DNA of 64,000 nt, from assembly GCA_031763025.1 (NCBI GenBank), contig JASSKH010000025.1, positions 6,032,689 to 6,096,688 on the forward strand. Reading direction: 5' to 3'. The position numbers and the translations under genes were made by a program. This DNA is from Macrocystis pyrifera. Lineage: Eukaryota; Sar; Phaeophyceae; Laminariales; Laminariaceae. The first letter of the stretch is position 1. Every line of letters begins with the position of its first letter. Positions 1-30,220 of the stretch are shown here, one piece after another. The notes under the pieces were generated by a model. That model had not been told where the DNA came from. It saw nothing but the letters and a program-made list of their open reading frames with translations, and ran no database searches.

Positions 1-82
1 TGCAACACGCATCTCGTACGTGTATGCCTAGCAATGTAGAGAACAAGTTATATACTCATCCTTCAACTTCCGCCCGGTAAGT

Positions 83-83
<1 letters not shown>

Positions 84-137
<54 letters not shown>
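84..137. repeat. poly-C tract, 54 nt
   Basis: An uninterrupted run of 54 C. It is one of many long C or G runs in the window; unlike several others it is not preceded by the SINE tail. Confidence 0.95.
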
Positions 138-139
<2 letters not shown>

Positions 140-167
140 GTGTAATGCCTCCATCGTGGAACGCCTC

Positions 168-277
168 TATAACGGGGGACCATAGTAAATAGGACCAAAT
201 ATTGTTGGTAAAAAATAGGGAAATTTATAGGTTTTTGTGTGTACCGCAGGTCCTATTTACTATGGACCCCCGTAATA
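168..277. mobile_element. TA-target MITE, copy 1
   Basis: About 110 bp with terminal inverted repeats starting TATAACGGGGGACCATAG and ending CTATGGACCCCCGTAATA. The ends pair over about 27 bp and the centre is AT-rich. No coding capacity. Confidence 0.85.
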
Positions 278-853
278 GTGCTGCTTTTTAAATACACAGC
301 GAGACAAGACTACGAGTCCTGCTTTCGGCGATAATATGTACACCGTCTGCGTTTGGTCCCACGTCTCGTGTGTGCCTGGCGTGTTTCGTTTTTCCACCTA
401 CTTGTGGGCTCCTTCCAATTTCGTGTCATTTTTTCGTTTTCGTTTTCGGACGAATGGAAATATTTTCTTGTAGAATACCAGGTATGCACCAACGAAAAGG
501 ATTGTTGTGTCGTTTGGACCAACGATTTTTTTTTAATTTTTTTTTTGGTGTCATTTGTAGCTACTGCTGTAATGTGTTTTTTTTTTTTTAATTCTTATTT
601 TGCGTCGTGTGGACCAATGAAAATCATATTTTGTGCCATTCGGACCAACGGAGTTAATTTTTTCCGTCATTTGGACCGAATCAAAAACTGTCTCTGTGCC
701 ATTCATTTTTTACCCAACGAAGTTCAACGTTGTGTCATTTGGGCCAATGTAGTTAGCATTTTAGCGTCATTCGGACCGTTTTTGAGATGTTATTTTTCGT
801 AATTTTGGACCAATCGTATACAGAATGCGACACCACTTAAGAACCTCTTGTAA

Positions 854-964
854 TAATGCGGGGGGACCATAGTAAATAAGACCTCCGGTACGCACAAAAA
901 CCTACATATTTCCCCATTTTTACTAGCAATATTTGGTCCTGTTTACTATGGTTCCCCGTATTAG
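854..964. mobile_element. TA-target MITE, copy 2
   Basis: Same family as the copy at 168-277: GGGGGACCATAGTAAATA at the left, TTTACTATGGTTCCCCGTA at the right. This copy carries the TACGCACAAAAACC central variant. Confidence 0.85.
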
Positions 965-1213
965 TTTGGGCCAGGGTCGAATTCTTATGAAATTAGCAGG
1001 ATGCGTCCTGCTATAGTTGCAGCGAAAGAGTGGCCACGTTCTTCCCTTATTTGTCCAAAACTCTCGAGCCTGAAATTGTTACGAACTCCCGAAATATTTT
1101 TACGCCTATAATAATAAATTTGGACCAATGGAAAAAAAAAAAAACTGTTTTGTAACCGTTGGGACCAACCAACCGTTGACGTATAACACCCTTATGGACG
1201 AATGGAAATGCAG

Positions 1214-19969
<18,756 letters not shown>

Positions 19970-22411
19970 AGAAGGGAAGGAAGAAACAGGGACGACGGGC
20001 TTGAACACAAGCTTCTCTAGGACTTGATGTCTTCCGTCGTACGTATTTGGAGACCATTGTGTTTTTTGGAATTTGTGTGGAGAAAAGGTTGTTTTGTTTT
20101 CGCAGTGGTGATATGTATGGTACATATGATACGTACTTATCGCTACGGGTTTGTCTGCGGGATCTACGAGTTTAAAAAAAGGTATGAATCTCTGCTTTTG
20201 AACGGCAACTGCTTCTGCTGTCACGATTTTTGGGAAGGAGTGCTTGAAGCTGGGGTGGGATCGTCTATTCGGTCGCTTCTGTCTCTGTTCCTGTTTCGGT
20301 CGACAAATGTTCGCTAATGCTACGTAGCTGCTGTTCTTATCTTGCCGTGGATAATTCTAGCTATGTTTATCCACGGTTTTGGGGCAAAACTGCTTTGAAC
20401 GTTAGACTCGCATTGATGGTGGTGAAAGGAGTGAGAGCAGAATCGCTTTCGTGTGGAGAAACTAGGCGGGTGGAGATCGAGAGACCACACCATAAACGCG
20501 CGCGTGAAAGTCGCCTGCATGAGGAACGTCATACGATATAAAGCGTGAGGACCGAGGTCTGCCTAGTATACCGTCTGTCGGTCGATGAAAGAAAAGGAGT
20601 AAGAGCTGTAATAGCTCTTTGACCCTTGGATGGGCCTTCTTATTGTAGCCACGTTTTCGCGACAGATAGGTTGGAGTTATTTTGGTCGCCGCATGCCTCT
20701 TGGCCCCGACAGGGTTACGCTGTTTTAGCAAACCCTTGGACCCCTTTCGCAATGCGGTCCCGTTTGGGGGACATATTACATGGGACTAGAGTCAAATACA
20801 ATATTCTGCACATTGCAGTACTAAATACCAGTAAAGGGTACTTAACGGCGTCCTTCTGTGGGTGTACGAGCACATTTTGTCCACACTACATATTCATGAT
20901 GTCTTCGCGATGAAACGAATCATCCACAACACTACACCCACACCCCTGATTTCAGCAGGAGCCCAGGGCCAGCATCGCTGTTGCAGCATCCGGCCAGGTG
21001 GATAGACCAGGTCCAACAACAACAAAGAGAAACAGAGTGTGTCATTATCGCGACATGGTCGGCGAAGTTCCCAACCGGCAGTTAGTTACAGGTTACGGTT
21101 CGCGTAAGAACCTGTTTTTTTATGCCTACGCATCCATGGTAAACCCGTGGATGAGCCAGAGGATAGTTAGTCCCCAGCGGACGGCCACCTATTCCTGACA
21201 GACGGGACTCCTCAACTGAGGAAATCTCTACCCATTAAGCCATGCCTTACAAGGCATGTGCCTTACTCGTCGGAATATAATCCTGTCATTCTTATTCGTG
21301 ATACACCTCATGGTCTACGCTACAGGATTGCTCGTCGGGATGCACATTCATTGTTATCTGCAGCATCTCAAAAGCCAGTTTTTGGGGCCGGGATATGATG
21401 TACCAGGTACCTACCTGGTAGAGCTTCTCAAGTATGCGGGAGCTTCGTGGTCTCAGATAATACCTGCCGTACTGAGCATGTCGGGGAAAAAAAAGAGAAA
21501 AATGTGGCGTAGACTGCTTACATACCATCACATACTGCTGCAGCTCTATAAATTCCTTGGACTTTGGATGGCTCGAAGCTCTATGTAGCCAAAATTTTAC
21601 CGGCTTGAGGGAGGGGGGAGGCGACGGTGGAGAGTGGCAGGGACAGGGACTTCACACGAGAAACAGCTAACGAGTAACGAAAATATATCACGATAAAAAA
21701 ATATCTGGTACCTGGTACCGATTCCCGGTGCATGTGCATGCGTTCATGTGATCACAACAGTATCTGCCGATCGAAGCAGCCTGGCTGCTTTTGGTCAGAG
21801 AAGAAAGTATGTATACCTACCTCCTTGGTCGCAAAAGAAGTGTGTGCTGTATATCAGCTGCCTGGTACTACAGTCTATGTTGTGTCCGAACTGTAATAAT
21901 AGTGCCAAGGAGCAAACGTGCAATGGACACAATGGCACGCGCGCAGTCCGCGCGCATACCTGGTACAACAGAAGTACCGCATGATGCTGACGTATGATAT
22001 CACCTTGCACTCGTGTTATACGTACTACTACTGTACCCGATACTGCTGCTGCTTGCTGCCGTGTATATGCGCTCAAACTGCAGTAGTATATAATAGTATA
22101 CGGCTGACTTGAGACCGCGCCTTTCACTGATTGGTGATGTCGTCGTCGTCGCCTTACCCCTGAGTCGCAAGAGAGCAGTAGACACATAATATGCGCTCAC
22201 GTAGTTTGTTATTATCTGGTACTTTTTTTGCGCCCCGACAATGTATCGTACATGCTCGTAAAGTCCGGCTTAACATGGTAACTAAATCGAACGCCCTCTT
22301 GTAGACTGATGCCTGCCGCAGTATTATTGTACTGTATACTGTGGTCTCTCCTCTATCACTCTGAGCCGGCAAGTATCTATTGAGGAACCTGTCGCCATTA
22401 ACAGGTACCAC

Positions 22412-22522
22412 GTTGACGGGGGTCCACAGTTAATAGGACCTATGATAAACATAAAAACCTCTATATTTACCTATTTTTACTAACTATATTTGGTCCTATT
22501 TTGCTATGGTCCCCCGTAATAG
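22412..22522. mobile_element. TA-target MITE, copy 5
   Basis: GACGGGGGTCCACAGTTAAT at the left and TTTGCTATGGTCCCCCGTAA at the right; more diverged than the other copies. Confidence 0.8.
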
Positions 22523-24304
22523 TAGCCGTCGACAAAGAAAATAAATACCATTATATAAGCACCGGTTTAACACTAATTAATAAACCAAACGATTCTTATA
22601 TTTCGAGACAGAGTGTTACCTGGTAAATGTCAACCCAACGACGAAGCACTTCCTTATTATTTGGAACCGCTCGTCGCGCGACATAAAAAATCGCCTCCTC
22701 TACTTTTCCCACTGTGTTTGTGCTGCTGTAGACATAATAACCTGGTAGCGAGTGAATACGTTGAATTTCTATGTATGTGATGTATCACGGAGGCCCGTAG
22801 TATCTAGGCCCACGAGAAGTCCAAGTCGCCCACTCTGGTGCGTCGCCTCTCGAACCACCACCACCTCGTGAATCGAGAATGTTGTCCGTTTCAAATACAT
22901 ACATAGGCGGTTGATGATACTGGTAGGCTCTCCATCGATGATACATACATGCGTATTCCTCGTAGATACGTTGGGAAGCCTCTTGCCCCCCCGTTTTGGG
23001 CCTATATATTAGGGGTCACCGCCGTGATAGTAGGATTCCATGTATCGGAAAGGTAGAAGGGCAAAGCAAGCTCTACGCAATCTGGTACGGTACGTGTTAA
23101 GTACCGCTTGCAGTTTTCATGACATCTACTACTTACATATGAGTACGTGCATTTTATTCTCCCAGATTCGTGTTGTTCTGCAATAATAACTTGTACCTGG
23201 TACCTTTTTGTGGTTCTTGGCCGGTCTCGGTGTAAAAAGTGTATCCTCGGGGCGCTTGGGGTACCTTTTTCGTTTTCGATCCCAACGGGCGTTTGTTTTC
23301 CGACAACATGCGGATATCTTCTGCAACACCCCGGAGGAAGCGTTTCGTTTCGGCGTGGTTGTCAGCCTGCCATAGAGAGAGAGAGGCCCGTAGGGGCGAA
23401 GACGAGAAGAGGAGAGGGCAAATGCCGCAGTTCGCGACAAACAGCTAGCAGCACTGTGGACACAGCGTGCTATGTTTGAGGAAGCCCTTCTCGAATCGCA
23501 AAGAAAGGTATCCTTCTCCTCCTCAACACAGAGAAAGCGGGGGGGAAGTCGCTCGAAATTTCCCCACTGCGTTCCTTCCCCATTGATTGGTAGTTGAGAC
23601 TCTGTACGTACTGGTATGTGGTAGGGTGTGCTTTAGCCGCATCATGAAAAAACGAGTACCCATCCATGCCCCCTTATTTATGCGGTTGGTTCTGCTCTTC
23701 TTTGGGCTAGCCTCTCGGGTTAAAGCGTTGTGGGTGGCTACTACTGCAAGGTTCCCTGCGCGGCATGTATGTGGGCGCAAAAAAAAATGGCATTGATCCA
23801 GCGCCGCACATGCTCTACTACTATATATGAAACGGCGAGCGCTCGGCCACAGTTACTGATGTACAGCAGTGTAGTTCCCGGTAGTTCAAGCAGTAGTATC
23901 AGAAGTCAGCGCCGCCGACTTCGTGTCACTTTTTTTAGTCTTTTTTTTGTTCGAGTGTACCAGGAAGGTGTATCTCTTTCGAATTGTCATGTATTGGTAT
24001 GATTATCTGTGACCCGGAAGGGAAAATTATTGGCAGGACAGGTCAGGTCATTCCGCGGCCGGCCGCGTAGATGTGTAAACCTTACGAGTTTGTTCCCTTC
24101 GCTTCGCAAACGGATAGCCGGAGCCCAAACGTATCCAGCCTCGGATCTCACCCGTTTCTACAAATAATGACCGAACCCGACACAAAAGTGCAATGATGAC
24201 GATGACCGTTCGTCCTTTGCCTTCCCTTCGAGATGCAATTAGAGGCTGAGCAAGAAGAGGACGCGGGGTTTGACCTCCTCTACGCTCTGCGTGGTTTTTT
24301 TTTT

Positions 24305-24550
24305 ATCGCGTGTGGCAGACACACCCCCTCCGACAATTTTCAAAGCTGGGTTTTGTCGACAACGGGGAGGGCGTACTGAGTACGACGAGCGAGTGATGCG
24401 TCTATGCAACCTTCTCGACGAAATATTTCCAAAGCCACCATTCTCGTTGTGTGTGCCCCCCCCTAATAAGGCATGTTTTTTTGGAGGAAGCCGCGGGTCT
24501 GACATTCGTCTCACAGGGGGTGTGTTGCCTTATTATCCAGTGTGATACGG
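24305..24550 (+). repeat. 250-bp dispersed repeat, copy 2
   Basis: Second copy of the family at 18470-18715, with GGGGAGGGCGTACTGAGTAC, CTCGTTGTGTGTGCCCC and GTGTGATACGG in the same order. Confidence 0.75.
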
Positions 24551-25083
24551 TGCACTCTCTGCTGTGGCAGACTGTGCGTGGCAGGCCGTGGCAGGCTGTG
24601 GTGATGGTAAGATGATGGTACTCGTAAAGTTTTTTCTCTTTTCCTTCTGTTGTTGTGACAGGCCGTGGCAGGTTGTTGTGTGGTGATGGAAAAGATGATG
24701 GTAAAGTTTTTCTCTTTTCCTTCTGTTGTTGTGGCCGACTGCTCTATGATTGCCCGTTTCGGATCTCGTCTGTTCGTTTCCGCCGTTTCCGCATGAACCG
24801 GTATGTATGTGTCCGCGCGTTTTTTTTAGTGCTGTGGTTGTTTGTCGTTTTTGTTTTCGTCCATCGCCGACCGTACCCCGCACAGCAGTATACCTGTACT
24901 ACACAGCAAGCACCAGGAACGCTATCTGAGCTACTTGTACCGTAACTGTACTGTACAAAAAAAAAAAAACGTTTTTTCTGGTACTGTTATTTATTACTAC
25001 TGCTGTAGATAGTGCTGCTGCCACTGCTACTACTGCTACCGTGCGTACATACTTTTCCCATTTAATGCTGGTACTACAGTAGA

Positions 25084-25183
25084 ATGTACTCTGCTACACT
25101 ACACAATACTTACTACGGTTACGAGTACCCCTCTCCCACCACCGCCACCACCACCGTTACTGCTGTTACTGCTGCCGCTGCCG

Positions 25184-25226
<43 letters not shown>

Positions 25227-25458
25227 AGGCTTCCTCAGCGAGATGGTTGTTCCTGTGGTGCCGATCCTAGCGGCGGCCCTGACGATCGTGATCACCGAGA
25301 TGGTAATCTCGTTGGGTGTTACCAACGTCGTGTCGGTCAACGTGGTTGGCACTCTGTGGCGACGGTTCCGGCGGCGCTCCTCTGCGAAAAAGGCCATCGA
25401 CCCCGCTGATGGCGATGATGATCAGGTGCGGCTTGGCGTCGTGTTCAATTCACTGTGA
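25084..25458 (+). CDS. small membrane protein or terminal exon, unrecognised
   Basis: The convincing part is 25229-25458. Codon use is GC3-rich and it encodes EMVVPVVPILAAALTIVITE, continuing hydrophobic to VVSVNVV, then a basic RRFRRRSSAKK patch and an acidic PADGDDD tail before TGA. An acceptor (TGCTGTAG at 25228) would start it in phase 1. A donor-like GTGCGG follows GATCAG at 25425, so it could be an internal exon or the last one. Read from ATG at 25084 it is 124 aa, but the first 48 residues are Tyr/Thr-rich then poly-Ala from a CTG microsatellite and are doubtful. One or two transmembrane helices; function unknown. Confidence 0.4.
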
Positions 25459-25839
25459 CAAGACCAATTCATAGGTGTAACTACAGCACAGCACAATAAC
25501 TACACAGAACGCGACGTTGGGGGTTTTAAGAATTTCAGGCTGAGCTTTTTAAAATTTCAAGACTTTACAAGTACAGGTAAGCATGGTGTGCTCAGCGAGG
25601 AACGCCACCCTATATCCTACCAGCTGTACAACAGTTTTTAAAAGCCTACGCTCAGCGTTGACGTCACAATCAGCCGTTGGTCTTATTAATAGCGTGCTAC
25701 CGCAGGCGCCACCAACTGTATACCGAACCGCTGTCTGTATCATAACGATGCACACACCTCGAACATATATATCATCGATTTCCGCTTGATGAAACTCCTG
25801 CAGACCTTTCAGGGCAGATGAATAGATAGATAGGTTCCT

Positions 25840-26085
25840 GATCTATATGATCTGTATGATCTGTATGGTCTGCATGATCTGTATGATCTGTATGATGTGT
25901 ATGATCTGCATGATGTGTATGATATGTACCATCTGCATGAGCTGCATGATCTGCATGAACTGCATGATCTGTATGATCTGCATGATCTGTATGATCTACA
26001 TGATCTGCATGATCTGTATGATCTGTATGATCTGTATGATATGTATGATCTGTATGATATGTATGATCCGGTTTTGCTGGGTGGA
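25840..26085. repeat. 9-bp minisatellite, TGATCTGTA
   Basis: About 27 imperfect copies of TGATCTGTA/TGATCTGCA. Frames across it (Met-Ile-Cys or Tyr-Asp-Leu repeats) are artefacts. It adjoins the AGATCTG repeat at 26110-26240. Confidence 0.95.
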
Positions 26086-26109
26086 GGCCGCATAATGTGC
26101 ATGATCTAT

Positions 26110-26240
26110 TCATAGCACAGGTTTCCTGGGTTAGATCTGTGCTCTGCAGATCCTGCACTGCCGCTCACAACGATAGTCGAGGAACTAACTGCTGTAAGTA
26201 GATGATCTACAGTAGATAAATAGATCATCATCTCTCCAAG
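26110..26240 (+). repeat. AGATCTG...GCAGATCCTGCAC repeat, copy 2 (no MITE)
   Basis: Contains TTAGATCTGTGCTCTGCAG, ATCCTGCACTGCCGCTCACA and GTCGAGGAACTAAC. It matches 9225-9292 and, in reverse, 56020-56130, but lacks the MITE found beside those copies. Confidence 0.6.
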
Positions 26241-26327
26241 ATGTGTAAAACCGTTTCACGTTGAGGGCCGGGGTGCACGACAAGAAGACGAAACGACACA
26301 CCACACTCCAAAAACAGTCAAAATTAC

Positions 26328-26443
26328 GATGCCGGGGGACCATAGTAAATAGGACCAAATACTGTCAGTAAAAATACAAAAATATATAGTTTTTGTGTGT
26401 AACGTACATCCTACCTGGTATTTACTATGGACCCCCGTAATAT
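26328..26443. mobile_element. TA-target MITE, copy 6, with a 7-bp internal insertion
   Basis: CGGGGGACCATAGTAAATA at the left, TTTACTATGGACCCCCGTA at the right. Against the other copies, the word TCCTATTTACT is interrupted as TCCTACCTGGTATTTACT: seven extra bases that turn TA into TACCTGGTA (26412-26420). Confidence 0.88.
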
Positions 26444-26689
26444 TACCAGATATCAGTTATTAATAGTCAAAATGAAAAGCAAACCGATAATGATGCGGTG
26501 GGATTTCCGGACGAAATTACGAAAAACGAGTTTTTGTTTTTTTTTTTTCGTTTTTTTCTCAACTCTGTTTTTACAGCTGCATCCCCCCCCACCCCTCCCG
26601 AAAATGGGTAAATAGTGGGGTGTCGGATTACTTCTTTCGCGTGCGCCCCTGAGAGGGTACATGCCCATAGTATATATACAGCTGTAGTA

Positions 26690-27000
26690 TGGTGTCTCAC
26701 TGGGGTTCCGTGGTGCACCCCATGGGAACCCGTGGGATATCTCACGGGAACGCATGGTGTTCCGCGGGCTTTAAATATGAACCCGTGGGATCCCGCGGAT
26801 TCCCGCGAGTACCCGCGGGAATTCCCGTGACGAGAAATAGCAATATATTTCCCTTGGTGCTCCACACGGGAAGGGGGAATTCGCACGGCAAACCCAAGGG
26901 ACTGTCGAGGGTGCCACTTCATCCTGGCCTCAGGATGCCGCGCGGGACCGATTACCTTCGCCCATGTGTTCGGTCGATATTTTACCCCTAAAGCTCGGCA
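26690..27000. repeat. CCCGTGGGATCCCGCGG-type degenerate satellite, block 1
   Basis: Short inverted words such as GAACCCGTGGGATCCCGCGG and GAGTACCCGCGGGAATTCCC recur at about 20-40-bp spacing. Nothing coding. Confidence 0.6.
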
Positions 27001-27329
27001 AGGTACCACCTTCCTTCACATTTGGCGTCGTGGAGGACACGGGATTCGAATCTCACTTCGAAACCTTTCTTTCTTTTATTGAAAAAAAAAAAACGCTTGC
27101 GCTGTGCGTCCCGAAAAAATAAATCCACCTGGTTCCCGGGGGATCGAATCGAAGCGGGAATAGGTCAACAACGTACGGTAGTATCCGGTACCGTCACGAG
27201 CCCCAAAGATCCCGCCGTTCAGAGGGGGGGGGAGTGGTATAAGGATTTGACCCTCGGCTGGGTAAGCGATCGATCGTTTACCCCTATATCTCAGTAAGCA
27301 ACACTTTCACAACGAACAGCGGCAGTTGC

Positions 27330-27600
27330 GGGATCTGGTCCATGGTTTAGCGTGGGCTGCCGCGGGATCCCGTGGGGACTGCCTCTTTAAAAACCGTGGA
27401 TTCTCGTGAGCCACCGTGGGTTTGCGTTGGAATTCCATCGGCCACAGCGAGATCCCGCGGGACGCTGCGGATTCCCGAGAGAATTCCCTCTGTAAAAGGC
27501 GGGTTCTCGTGGAAATTCCATGGTGAACCAAGGATCTCCCGCTTGAAAACAGTTCTCCGCGAGTTTTCTCGTGTGAATTCCGGGATCTGGTTCATCGCTT
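27330..27600. repeat. CCCGTGGGATCCCGCGG-type degenerate satellite, block 2
   Basis: Same word family as 26690-27000 (CGCGGGATCCCGTGGGGACT, CGAGATCCCGCGGGACGCTG). The 330 bp between the blocks also holds a repeated TTTACCCCTA-containing word at about 26985 and 27275. Confidence 0.55.
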
Positions 27601-27889
27601 ACGCGCCCCGAGGGAGCATTCTCGATACATATATAATAATACCAGGTATGTATATATGCGGATTTGCTGCTGCAAAGAAGGCTGCGGGTATATATTAATG
27701 TATGTGCCAGGTACTTTTTAATACGCACACTGTTTATACGCATTTATTTTCAGTATATCGGAAACGGTGTGCAAGATGATACGGTAGTAGATATGCGCAA
27801 CCTGAATAGATGTGTCCCCCCCTGTTGCCAGAAGGGCCAGAATGCGTCGTACCCAGGCGTTGGGGAGTACCGTGATAATGCTGGCAAGC

Positions 27890-28045
27890 GCTCCACGGGG
27901 CGTTACGCCTCACGGCGCTTCGCGCTTGGTGCAAGCAACGGTCAAAACCCGACGTGCTCGGTCCCGGCATTATCGGGATGCGACGGTCTATGGTCGAACG
28001 ATTGCGGACTTGCGTGATAATGAGTACACTCCCCCCCCCCCGCCG
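27890..28045 (+). repeat. SINE tail copy
   Basis: A single truncated tail copy, CTTCGCGCTTGGTGCAAGCA, then AAAACCCGACGTGCTC and GATAATGAGTACACTCCCCC. It is more diverged than the intronic copies. Confidence 0.75.
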
Positions 28046-28497
28046 GGGGCGTTGTGATTTGCGCACGCGTAAAAGGTCACCCCGGGGCGTTTACTACGTG
28101 GCCGGGGCGTTTTCTGGAATCAACGATCAGGCCTTTTTGCCCTCCCGGGGCGATAGCAAAAAAAAAAAACAAGGAAAAAAACACCCATTTTGCGAGGCCA
28201 GTGTTGAAATTTGGCACATGAGAAATGATACACCTTACACGTATAGTGGCGGGCGTTGCAGGTGGCTCGTGCGGAAAATATTATGTGGGCTTTTGACGCA
28301 GGAGCAGTGGCGGGGGGTTGGACTTGGTGTTGGGCCTGGCATTTTTATTTTGTACTGATTGAACGTTTGCCTCATCGATACCAGGGACAGCGTAACCTGG
28401 ACCGTGTCTTATCTGGTCACCAGTAAGCGAGCCCCTCATCATCGCTCAAACACCACCACGAGCTGATATATACGCCAAAACCCCAATGCATGATATT

Positions 28498-28607
28498 TAT
28501 TACGCGGGACCATAGTAAATAGGACCAAATGCTGTTCGTAAAAATAGGAAAATATATGGTTTTTTGTGTGTAACGTAGGTCCTATTTACTGTGGTCCTCC
28601 GTAATAG
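28498..28607. mobile_element. TA-target MITE, copy 7
   Basis: TATTACGCGGGACCATAGTA at the left, TTTACTGTGGTCCTCCGTAA at the right. Its GTAACGTAGGTCCTATTTAC word serves as the uninterrupted comparison for copy 6. Confidence 0.88.
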
Positions 28608-28799
28608 CACGAACTCGTTCGAGTGGCTGATTGATGCCTGGTAATACTTTTAGATGGCGGCACATTCGGTCATCTGTCCTCGGCTGGTCATGTCTGTGCT
28701 GCTCGTGCGCAACACGTGTACCTACTCCTTTTTCTTTCTTTCTTTCTTTTTCCCCTCCCACTCATTGCCTTCTCCCTTCTTTTTTCTCTCTCCCACCTA

Positions 28800-28910
28800 C
28801 TATTACGGGGGACCATAGTAGATAGGACCTACGGTACACACAAAACACCATATATTTTTCTATTTTTACAAACAATATTCGGTCCTATTTACTATGGTCC
28901 CCCGCAATAA
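28800..28910. mobile_element. TA-target MITE, copy 8
   Basis: CTATTACGGGGGACCATAG at the left, CTATGGTCCCCCGCAATAA at the right, flanked by TA on both sides. It interrupts the 130-bp dispersed repeat; the related copy at 52.6 kb has the uninterrupted TA at the same place. Confidence 0.9.
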
Positions 28911-28914
28911 TAGT

Positions 28915-29075
28915 CGTAACTCAGATCCGCTGTCACGTAGCAGGCTCTCCTCCTCCTCCTCCTCCTCCTCCTCCTCCTCCTCCCCCTCCCCACCACGGTT
29001 CGTGCCGTGCATTTTTGTCGCGAGAAGATTCCAGCGCTTTCTTCTCTCGTCGACTCGCTGGAACCTCGGGGATGG
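28915..29075 (+). repeat. 130-bp dispersed repeat, copy 3
   Basis: CTCAGATCCGCTGTCACGTA, GCAGGCTCTCC, an expanded (TCC)n run, TCGCGAGAAGATTCC and CTCTCGTCGACTCGCTGG. The C/T-rich lead-in continues left of the MITE at 28720-28797. Confidence 0.75.
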
Positions 29076-29399
29076 CAACATCTCGTCCTCTCAAAACGCG
29101 TCGCCGGGTCCGTTCTTCCTACCGAATCTCCTGGAAATTCTCTCCAAAATTCCGAATTCTGATACGTAGGTATTAACAATAAGAATGCTCGTACTTGTAC
29201 AGTACCGGTACTCCGTCCGGGCAGTACTGTACGTATCTCGTTCGCCAAATACCCGGGTACTCGCAATATTGCACGCTCCTGTACTACCTGTCGCGGGTAC
29301 CACACCATATCCGACGGGTGTTGGGTCCCCGTGGACCCGGTTATAAATGGTTGATCCTTGAACCCCAGGGGTAGAAACTAATCATCCCCTATATAACCA

Positions 29400-29900
29400 T
29401 GGCTTATCATGGTGTTTTTGCGGGACGGGAACGACGGTAACGGCAGGACGGGACGGTAAAACCGTCGTCAAAAAGTTCCCGTCGTCCCGTCCCGCCCCGT
29501 CCCGTACCATCCCGTCGAAAAATTCCCTGACCGTCGTCACTTACCGTCCCGTCCCGTCGGAATAACCCTCTCCTGTTGTACTTTACCGTCCCGTGCCACC
29601 GATATAATTTCTCCCGTTGGAAAATACCGTCCCGTCCCGTCGCGACACAATAATAAATTTACCGTCTCGTCCCGCTATCAAACACTGCACCGTTATCACA
29701 TACCGTCCCATCCCATCGACACAATAATAAATTTACCGTCCCGTCCCGCCATCAAACACTGCACCGTCGTCACCTACCGTCCCGTCCCACCGACACAATA
29801 ACAAATTTACCGTCCCGTCCCGCCATCAAACACTGCACCGTCGTCACATACCGTCCCATCCCACCGACACAATTTTGCTTTTTCCGTCCCAAGATGACTG
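29400..29900. repeat. CCGTCCCGTCCCG satellite, block 1
   Basis: Tandem units of about 60-75 bp built on ACCGTCCCGTCCCG; three near-identical units around 29650-29870 carry CATCAAACACTGCACCGTC. Related, more diverged blocks are at 31600-31910, 32060-32340 and 34110-34640. Confidence 0.8.
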
Positions 29901-30220
29901 ATGCCCGTCGTCTATTCCCGTCAATTCCCCCCAAGAAATTACGAAACTACGAAATTTCGAGTCTTACGAACATGAAATTGGATTCACTTTTTATTTTTTT
30001 TCAACAGAAGTCGTTCTGGTATTAATGTATTTATATAATGAACTGAGGGCCGGCGCTGATGAAGAAAAAAAAAATGAAACAGAAAAACGAAATAAACTAA
30101 CAGACTTTCTCCTTTTCGTGAAAAACAGCAAGTTTAGTTCTAACGAGAAAAAGAAAAAAAAAAAAACGAAAAAAAAAGAAAGAATGCGAGTCGAAGTTGT
30201 AGGCGCTGCAATTTTTCAGA

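Larger units (their letters stand above)
1..1213. other. intron or upstream sequence of the YqeH-type GTPase gene
   Basis: No supported exon is visible. The stretch holds a long poly-C run, two copies of the TA-target MITE and an AT-rich block (about 400-830) with repeated short words like GTCATTTGGACCAA. An open frame at 353-802 is low-complexity and unlike a protein. The next exon opens in phase 0 at 1214 and lacks the G4 motif, so the missing 5' exons of the GTPase gene lie before this window. Confidence 0.6.
19970..25083. other. gene-poor stretch downstream of the GTPase gene
   Basis: I see no supported exon. Contents are one TA-target MITE (22412-22522), eight TACCWGGTA words (21401, 21412, 21709, 21957, 22617 and 23194 among them, plus near variants) and one 250-bp repeat copy (24305-24550). 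A short duplicated stretch around 24560-24740 carries TTTTTCTCTTTTCCTTCTGT twice. The first part should hold the GTPase 3' UTR; no clear polyadenylation signal was picked. Confidence 0.55.

Noticed and set aside
25847-26115. Met-Ile-Cys and Tyr-Asp-Leu repeat ORFs
   Set aside because: Simple translation of the 9-bp TGATCTGTA minisatellite.
27020-27065. GGGATTCGAATCTCACTTCG as a tRNA box B
   Set aside because: No box A or cloverleaf upstream; an isolated match.
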